This document shows positions 55,042-64,000 of a DNA stretch of 64,000 nt, piece after piece. A model generated the notes under the pieces. That model was not told the origin of the DNA and did not search any database. It saw only the letters and a program-made list of their open reading frames with translations. A program made the translations under genes and the position numbers. Within the stretch, counting starts at the first letter, position 1. Each line of letters begins with the position of its first letter. The stretch covers positions 188,501-252,500 of the forward strand of contig OY848927.1 in NCBI GenBank assembly GCA_963693285.1. Direction: 5' to 3'. Source of the stretch: Xestospongia muta (taxonomy: Eukaryota > Porifera > Demospongiae > Haplosclerida > Petrosiidae).

Positions 55042-58000
55042 GCAGACCTGTGCTTATGCTGAAAAGTAGGTAATCCTATTCTTCTTGATTTCCTTTCACT
55101 TCGTAGTAGAGAAGCTATTTTCATGACAAGATTACTGCGATAATCAGCAGTGTCATCATCAGGATCTGAGAAGATCAATTCAAGACCCTCAATTTCATCA
55201 AGAACAACTTTAGCATGAGAACTCATCTCAAATTGTAAGAGCACACCAAAGTCAGGTAACACAAACTTATCTGACTCCAGAAAAGGTCCAATAAGCTAAA
55301 AAAGATTTGTTGAGACAATCAATACAAAGGAGGTGTGGTCTTACTCGTCCATTGCTTAGAATAGCTTGTTGACCTTCTTTTAATTGTAGAACTTTCTTAA
55401 TAAATTGTTCCTGATAATTATAAGACTTTGATAATAATTCATTTATCTTTGATTCAAAAGCTCCTAGGTTGATTTTCTGTAACGACAAATTATTAATCTT
55501 TCAAATACATTAATAAATACCTCAGTCTTTTTAACTACATCAACTAACTCCACCCACTCGTTAGTGTCCTCTTGTAAGAGTTGTTTAATAACTTCAATGG
55601 CAACTTTTAATCTCTGAGACTGAATAATAGCTGATGTTATTATAGAGAGATAAGATGAAGGTGGATTAGAGAGAAAGCCAACACGAACAGACTCTTTTGA
55701 TAGCTATAATTAAAATAATTTATAATTAATTTATAACTATCATTATTTCTTACTGTAAATTCTAATGTATTTCGTGCTAGCTGCCGACCAGAGGGTGTGG
55801 TCAAATCAGCAATTACCCACAAAGAAAGAGCTTTTGTTATAAATTCTCCTATTAAGATCTATAAAATTGAAAGTGGGTGTGGCTCATTAATTACCTTCAG
55901 GAGCAAACAAATATGTCATTTCATTAGTAACAGCAGCTGCAAGTTGCTGGTCTGTGAGAAGTTCTACAGATAGCCCCACCCCAGACCACACCCCACTCAA
56001 ATCAACCTTTTTACTCTCCAAGTTGATGACATATTTATTAAGTCGTTCTAAGACATTGGACTTTTTCATAAAATACTCATAAAAATTAGTATGATCTGTA
56101 ATACGTCTCTGTAATATAATAAATGGTAACGAGGGGTGTGGCTTAACAAGGACTAACCATAAACACTTGTTGTTGAATTTCAGATGTTTGACGTTGAACT
56201 TCAGTCACTATAGCATTTTCTAAGTCCTAATATTTCAAATTATAACATTGCATTAATCCATTTTGGCCATCCAGTCATGTACTTACATTATCTTCAATTT
56301 CCAATTGTACTCCATTAACTAACACTTGAGGTAGATTTGAAAAACCTCGGGATAGATAGAACTCACAAGCACTCTAATGACCAGAATTGAAAATAATTAA
56401 TAACAATTACAGGGTTTACCTCAACTGCCATTGAATATTTGGAGTCAGACTTAACAATGTCATTAACATCAGAAGAGCTCAAACTAAATTCAGTATTAAG
56501 ATCATCAACGAGTGTAGTCCAACTTATATTTAATGGATTACCAATGTCTTCTAGCATCTAATAAAGCATCTAATGAGGGTAAAACCCCTGTAATTATTAC
56601 TTACTGATGAAGACCATGTTAATGCGGCATTTGGAGAATACTTCTCCACTAGATAATTAAATATTGCTATAAATTGTTGACTGAGATCAGTCTCTGCCTT
56701 CTCCCCATTTAGACCACACCCACTTGAAACCAACAGTGTACCTAATCTAGTAAGAGGATGATCCTATAATTAATAATTAATAAATACCTGAAAGGTGTTG
56801 CATGACTCAAAAATAATGAAATGTACTGTAAAAACTCTGCTCCTTGAAATGTTAGAGGATTCATAATAAATACCTACAGATCACATGACAGTCACATGAT
56901 CACATTAAGAACAGACTCACAATATTAAAAGCATTCTTCCTTATTTGTCTAAGAGTTCCAGGAAATGTTGGGCGTAAAAACTAAGGAAATAAAGTCAATC
57001 TTTTGTCTGCTAGTAATCAATACCTCAGAAACAGAAGGAGACCACCTTGAATACAACTTATCCTTCTCAATGTCATTTATAAACTATAATGATAGATCAC
57101 ATGATTGTCACATGATAATCACATGACTGACCTGAACAGAATCGCTTCTGATGTCTATAGCAAATGATGTATGTTGAGGATGGACTTGTAAAGATAACAG
57201 GTTGCTATGGTAACCACGAGGTATCCCTAATCCTTCTAGTCCCACCAATAAGTGTGCCTCTTTTTTGAGATAATCTAAAAGACTACAACATGTGTTACCA
57301 TGGCAACACAAATAGTAAGTCTAACCCAAATATTTCCATCTCATCCTCTTGGATTACAATTCCATTTAACAATAAGATACTGTCCCCAGGTGATATACCA
57401 ATTTGTCTCAATACAACTTGATTTGATTCTATCTCAATTCTTAACTCTTTAGAAACTGATGTTCGTGAAAGAGACCTGTCAAAAATAACCTACAATAGTT
57501 AATGAGGGGTGTGGTTACTTGGCTAAAACAGGAAGATTATGAGCTATATTTTGTAAAGTTTGAAGAGAGAATTCAGATTCTAGTGTTTGTTGGGCTGCTT
57601 GTATGCCAAGATCTAATACAATATGATCAGTATATTATATAATATTATTTTAGTATACCCGATATCTCCCATGCCTTTAATACTGGTAGTTCTTTTCTTT
57701 TATCTAAAAGATACTGACGAAACTCATCTAATGGTCCAGTTAGGTCTTTATAACGTTCCCTGGAACAACCAATTGTAATAAATATTAATTATGACAATAT
57801 TATTACTTGAGAATTTTAAAGTTGAATCCATTAATATCTTGAGGAGTATTATCTTCAACTGGTTTAGATTGATCTGCAGTAGTACCTGTGTATCACAAAG
57901 AATAATATATTAGTCCATTCATAATTATCATCCATCCATTCATCTATCTATCTATCCATAATACCTTCCTCTACTTTAGTATCATCCACAGCTTTGTACT

Positions 58001-58891
58001 CAGTATTCTTAATTGCTAACTGGACACCATAACCAGAGAGATGTAACCTTTTTGATCTCTCTTTCATCCAGTGACGAACACATGTTCTAAGTCCTCCTAT
58101 CTCTATTCTACTCCACAAAACTTGAAACAATGATCTAAACTGTTTGGTACCCATTTCTCCATACAGTATAGCCGTGGGAATAGAGGAAGAGAATGGATAA
58201 CAATGATCAAATGAATAAACAGATTCTGGGGAATGATTACTATAGGATGATAGATAATTAGTGGGTGGGGTTAAGGAATACAGTCATCTTACCTGTTGAG
58301 ATTTTCTAATGATGCTTCAAGTTCCTCAACAGTACATGAAACGATATCTTGAAATATAACAAATGCTGTACAATTTACAGGAACAGTGTATAACTGTAGA
58401 GCCTCTAATGATACCTAATGGGTGTGGTCAAGAGGGGGGAGGGACAGAAAAACCAGTTTTTCAAACCTGTTGAAACATTTGGACTTTTGGAGAATGTGTA
58501 TGTAAGGCTAACGAAAATGATAATAAATGATAAGTGGGTGTGGCCAGTAACGACTGGGCAATCAACAAGATGGCATCATAATTATCTAGAAATTATGAAA
58601 ATTATTATAACAATATCAAATGACATCATACCTTTATCAGTCTTTTGATTTATGTCTTTTGCTTGCCATAGAAACTTCCAAAACAGTTTTTCATCCACTT
58701 CAGCAACATATTCACTACAAAGTTAACATAAAGAGATATATTATTACAATATAATTCACTTACCTTGCTTCTAATAAAAGAGGTGTTTCCTTCCAATGAG
58801 CTCGTAAATTAACAGTAATATGAGGGCTCGTGGTCTTCTCTCCATAACATATTCCAAAGAATATCAGTACGACAAACAAGAAGGCATCCAT
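52021..58891 (-). CDS. UGGT1: UDP-glucose:glycoprotein glucosyltransferase
   Basis: ER folding sensor that reglucosylates misfolded glycoproteins. The start [17 protein letters not shown] (58891) is a signal peptide followed by [20 protein letters not shown], typical of UGGT. Many short exons encode the thioredoxin-like region (for example [13 protein letters not shown], 57108-57311) and the beta-sandwich ([28 protein letters not shown]). The GT24/GT8 catalytic part runs 52021-53400: [55 protein letters not shown] (DxD-type metal site), [23 protein letters not shown] and LDQDLPNNM. The C-terminus SAHQEL is a KDEL-like ER retrieval signal. Large intronic repeats lie at 54685-55045 and 52590-52815. 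UGGT1 versus UGGT2 cannot be separated here. Confidence 0.93.
52590..52815. repeat. ~38-bp minisatellite in a UGGT intron
   Basis: About six copies of a unit including GTATTAAGGATACTCATGTT and CCACTGATATAGCATA. Confidence 0.85.
54685..55048. repeat. ~360-bp (GACA/AACA)n tract in a UGGT intron
   Basis: Alternating GACA and AACA words without other sequence. The repeat gives open frames in several phases on both strands, among them Cys/Leu/Ser/Val repeats on minus and Thr/Asp/Lys/Gln/Arg repeats on plus. None is a gene. Confidence 0.93.
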
Positions 58892-59029
58892 GCTGTCTTT
58901 GTTGTAATTAAGGGGTTAAATTTATTTAACCACGACCACGCCTTTGTTTAAAAGAGGGCGTGACCACACAGGCGACGCCCACTAAAGGAACTAGTTTAGT
59001 AGTACACACACACTTCATATCTTGGGAAG

Positions 59030-60053
59030 ATGGATGATCGAGGAGCTGTTGCTTCATTAGCTCTTCACGCTGTGTTAGAGCCGATCTTCAAAGAGGTAAG
59101 AAAAGTGCTGAGTAATCAAATAGCACTAATACCTTGACGTTAACTTGTATGATGCTTGACATTTTAGTAGTTTTTATCTCTCCCTCTCTATCTCTATTAG
59201 TTGGAATTAGAGGATCGTAATATAGCTGCTGTTCAGACATTACGTTTAGCCTTCACAAAGGCAGAGAGGTCTCATCCAGGTCTAACACAACAGTTTCTAG
59301 GAGGAGTACTTGATGCCGAAGGTGTAGTTTTAAACTTACCTGAAGTATTACTACGACTAGCGGCTACTGAATGTGAGGAGTATACAATAATAAGTGATGT
59401 ATTGGAGTTTCAGATTTTACAGGAGAAAGCAATCGGTAAGTTGATGATGTAATATTATATAATAGTTGTATCAATTTACGATGTAGCTCTCAAACAAAAA
59501 TTGAGTCGAATTCCAGATCAAATTCATGACAGATCAGAATTTTTACAGACAATCAGGTTAATTTTTATTAATACCATTCTTACGCTAGACTCATATCCAT
59601 GTTTGTTAAATAAAACTGTGGTTTGGGTATGAGACTTGTGTGGTTATAGATTCATACCAAAGTACAATGTGGTCATCCATTTTATAGGGATATTGCTAGT
59701 GCTATAAAGGAAGTATTAGACGCAGTTAATGAACTGTCAACGAACCACAAAGATATGCCAAAAATGGTTGATTATAAAAGGGTAACAAACAAACAAATAA
59801 ACATATCATTATTTTCTTTTTATTAAGGGGCTAGACAGTCAAAAGAGAGTGTTTGTGAGAAGTTCTCGGAGCTTTAGTGACACTTTGAAAAAATATTTTA
59901 AAGATGGACGGTAAATTTATTTAGATATCTTTCTTTCCTTCATTTATTCCTTTTCCTCTTTTTCTTAGGGCGGAGAATGTATTCGATAGTGCTAATAGAC
60001 TTATTAATCATACCAACACATTGCTCAGTACATATAAAGCCATTAGTTCATAA
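59030..60053 (+). CDS. PDCD10: Programmed cell death protein 10 (CCM3)
   Basis: STRIPAK-associated dimeric scaffold that binds GCKIII kinases. Exon 1 (59030-59095) gives MDDRGAVASLALHAVLEPIF. Exon 2 (59201-59435) gives LELEDRNIAAVQTLRLAFTK, SHPGLTQQFLGG and LPEVLLRLAATECEEYTI, the kinase-binding dimer domain. Later exons give LKQKLSRIPDQIHDRSEFLQ, RDIASAIKEVLDAVNELS and the FAT-like end with FVRSSRSFSDTLKKYFKDGR and NVFDSANRLINHTNTLLSTY. The stop is at 60051-60053. Its length is near the vertebrate ~212 aa. Divergent with UGGT (138 bp) and convergent with eIF4A. Confidence 0.95.
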
Positions 60054-60431
60054 ACTCCACCTCCTGGCTCCACCCACCTTGTCCCTTATGAGTCACTAAT
60101 TACAGACCTATTTTGTATATTATGGTATATTTGTGTGTAAAAACTATTATATTAATAATTATCTGGTATTATCTCTAATTAAATGAATATTTAGAATATT
60201 AAAGAAATAATTTATTTCATAGAACAAAAACAATGTAAAGCTATGATTACATGCATTGTATAGACATTACTTTAAAGATCATAAAACAGAAAGAAAAAAA
60301 AACTAACCACATACATTATAAGTACACAAACACAGCACTAGCTTCACGAAAACAAATATAATATATGCATAATATGAGTGGTGGGTGAAGCTAGTATGCA
60401 CTTGGTACATACATGTGATAACGGACAGTTT
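60054..60431. other. Convergent 3' region of PDCD10 and eIF4A
   Basis: AT-rich 378-bp stretch that probably holds both 3' UTRs. It contains AATAAT-type A/T runs but no exon. Confidence 0.4.
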
Positions 60432-62480
<2,049 letters not shown>

Positions 62481-62524
62481 GTTCTATAAAGTACAGCGTG
62501 CACCACATGGATTGCGCAATAGAC

Positions 62525-62536
62525 TGCGCATGCGCA
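62525..62536. promoter_or_regulatory. NRF1-type palindromic site in the eIF4A/EFCAB11 divergent promoter
   Basis: TGCGCATGCGCA lies in the 75-bp gap between the two opposite start codons, with a second GCGC-containing palindrome (TTGCGCAA) just before it. It is the same 12-mer as at 2908-2919. Confidence 0.65.
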
Positions 62537-62555
62537 AGACGGCAATGTCGATAAT

Positions 62556-63057
62556 ATGGAGAGAGGTGTCTCAGAACTACATAGAGAAATATGCGCAGTA
62601 TTTCGTTCTGCAGATGCAGAGGGAAAAGGATATTTAACTCGAGAGGATTATAAAGTGGCTGTAATTCAATTAATGGGATACAAGCCTTCAAAACATGAAA
62701 TAATAACTGTCTGGAAGAGGGTGGAGCCAGGGGAGGGGCTCAAGTTGGAAGAGTTCACTCAATTTCTTTTACCAAGATTACAACAACAAGATTCTTCAGA
62801 ACAAATACGACAGATATTTATGGCATTTGATAGATTTTGTCGTGGTTTTATTTCACTAGATGACTGCAAAGCAGCTTTTACAAAAGTACACAAATTAGAA
62901 CCACAACATCATGGTCACGACTTTATGTTCCTTCTAGGTAGCACCTCACGTTCCTAACGAAAGAGTAGAGTCTTTTTTTCAAGAGATTGATGGTGATTTA
63001 GACAATCGTGTTAGCTATCGAGACTTTGAAATAATGTTTAAACACTTTATAACATAA
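62556..63057 (+). CDS. EFCAB11: EF-hand calcium-binding domain protein 11-like
   Basis: Small calmodulin-like protein. Two exons (62556-62885 and 62938-63057, intron 52 bp) give 149 aa. The sequence reads CAVFRSADAEGKGYLTREDY, VIQLMGYKPSKHEI, then QIFMAFDRFCRGFISLDDCK. Across the splice junction it gives AFTK joined to VAPHVPNERVESFFQEIDGD, LDNRVSYRDFEIMFKHFIT. The GYKPSK segment and the RGF-SLDD loop are typical of EFCAB11. EF1 and EF3 loops lack some canonical ligands. The last loop (DGDLDNRVSYRDF) is the most complete. The unspliced frame ends falsely at ~62957. Confidence 0.85.
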
Positions 63058-63189
63058 ACCCAATATACACAATATGATTTAAAATATAGAGAGAGATGTA
63101 TTTGTGTGTGTGTGTACAGACAAATTAACTGATAATCTTAAACAGCTATTAAGTGTGATTAAAATGGGGTTATAAAAAAATTACATAAA

Positions 63190-64000
63190 TTAAGTCTCAT
63201 CAGACGTGGTTTCTGAAGATGATGGTGTCACAGAATCTGATGTTATATTTGGTGTTTCCATGGAAACATTAGATGTGGTACCATTACCAGCAGTTCCATA
63301 TTCCTGTCTCTCTTCTGCATCTGATAATAGACTGACCTGTTCGGTTGTTCTCCTTCCTCTACGAGATACTTCTAGTTTACACAAAGGACATGTTCTATTC
63401 CATTTTTGTAGCCATTCATCAACACAGAGCGGATGAAATACTGAAATAATAAAAAGACCTCATGTATACATAGTATGTCTTTATCTCCTACCATGTTCAC
63501 AAGGTAAGACGCGTATATTTTCTCCTTCTTTAAAGTCCTCCAGACAAATTGAACAAGTCTCAGTTTTCTCTCTACTGGAATGATAACGTCGCCGTGGTAA
63601 CTGACGTACTCTCCATTGTGTTAGTCCTCTTTGTCGCCATTTTTGCCAAACCCATCGACACTATAGTAATTGATAAATGTTAGTAATATATATTATAGAA
63701 TTACTTACAATGCAGGTACAACAGAATACACAGATAGCTAATGTAATGGCTATCATTAGAACAAAACAAAAGATTAAAATAATTCGTTCATAAAACCAGA
63801 ATGAATTCTCTGATACATTAAGGATAATTGCATTGTCAGAATTATTACTAAAACTGTATGAGAGAGAGAGACATACAAATTATTATAAAGACTACATTGC
63901 ACACACACACATACCTTTGGTTCTGATCATTTAACAAAGATTCTAAATATTTCCCAAAGTCCTAAAACACAAAAACTTATAAATTAACATGATAATCATA
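63190..64000 (-). CDS. PA-TM-RING E3 ubiquitin ligase (RNF13/RNF167-like), 3' part
   Basis: Endosomal/Golgi transmembrane ligase. Exons in transcription order: DFGKYLESLLNDQNQ (end of the lumenal PA region), FWFYERIILIFCFVLMIAIT plus LAICVFCC (TM), a basic juxtamembrane stretch CRWVWQKWRQRGLTQW, and RING-H2 with CSICLEDFKEGENIRVLPCE, HVFHPLCVDEWLQKW and TCPLCKLEV (C-C-C-H-H-C-C-C spacing). The Ser/Thr-rich tail ends TSDET, and the stop is at 63190-63192. The 5' exons with the signal peptide and most of the PA domain lie beyond the window edge. It converges on EFCAB11 (132 bp). Confidence 0.9.

Noticed and set aside
54467..55262. Several long overlapping frames rich in Cys/Leu/Ser/Val (minus) or Thr/Asp/Lys/Gln/Arg (plus)
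   Set aside because: They come from a (GACA/AACA)n repeat inside a UGGT intron and are open in several phases on both strands.
62886..62957. Unspliced C-terminal extension of the EFCAB11-like protein
   Set aside because: It breaks the family alignment. The 52-bp intron 62886-62937 restores the VAPHVPNERV and EF-hand segment.

Overview
This is nuclear DNA from a compact, AT-rich animal genome. The evidence is the paired-class homeobox, TRAF, NALCN-type channel, CCM3/PDCD10 and smoothelin-type genes, all built from short exons with introns often of only 44-60 bp. Gene spacing and content fit an early-branching animal, most probably a demosponge such as Amphimedon. The species is inferred, not proven. 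I reconstructed most genes by joining exons at GT-AG (or GC-AG) sites and checking that reading frames close.

Layout: a cohesin STAG/SA 3' end (+) behind a palindromic satellite array (1-1547); CAMLG/GET2-like (-); importin alpha-3/4 (+); a paired-like homeobox gene (+); DNA polymerase alpha catalytic subunit POLA1 (-); two tandem SEFIR-type receptor genes (+), only the second with the signalling domain; a CXorf58/C11orf65-like gene (-); RCE1 (+); NSMCE4A (-); UBE2G2 (+); a PH-costars protein (-); a NALCN-like four-domain channel (-, 29.5-38.4 kb); an ARM-extended Tudor-ARM-Schlafen protein (+, 38.5-45.3 kb) whose 3.6-kb intron holds a second copy of the palindromic satellite; a smoothelin/CH-domain protein (+); TRAF (-); a Csm1/Pcs1-like protein (+); thymidylate kinase (-); COPS9 (+); UGGT (-); PDCD10 (+); eIF4A (-); EFCAB11 (+); and the 3' part of an RNF13-like PA-TM-RING ligase (-).

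Strand alternates almost gene by gene. Divergent start codons lie 63-473 bp apart (one pair is 1.3 kb apart) and convergent stop codons 24-378 bp apart, so shared promoters and overlapping 3' UTRs are likely. Two divergent promoters carry a perfect NRF1-type TGCGCATGCGCA site. Most genes are unrelated housekeeping genes.

The most novel items are the ARM-eTudor-Schlafen fusion (a possible small-RNA processing factor), the SEFIR receptor and its signalling-less twin with an amplified 90-nt stalk exon, the four-glutamate NALCN-like pore, the PH-costars architecture, and a 183-bp satellite family with a 50-bp perfect palindrome in introns of two genes 40 kb apart.
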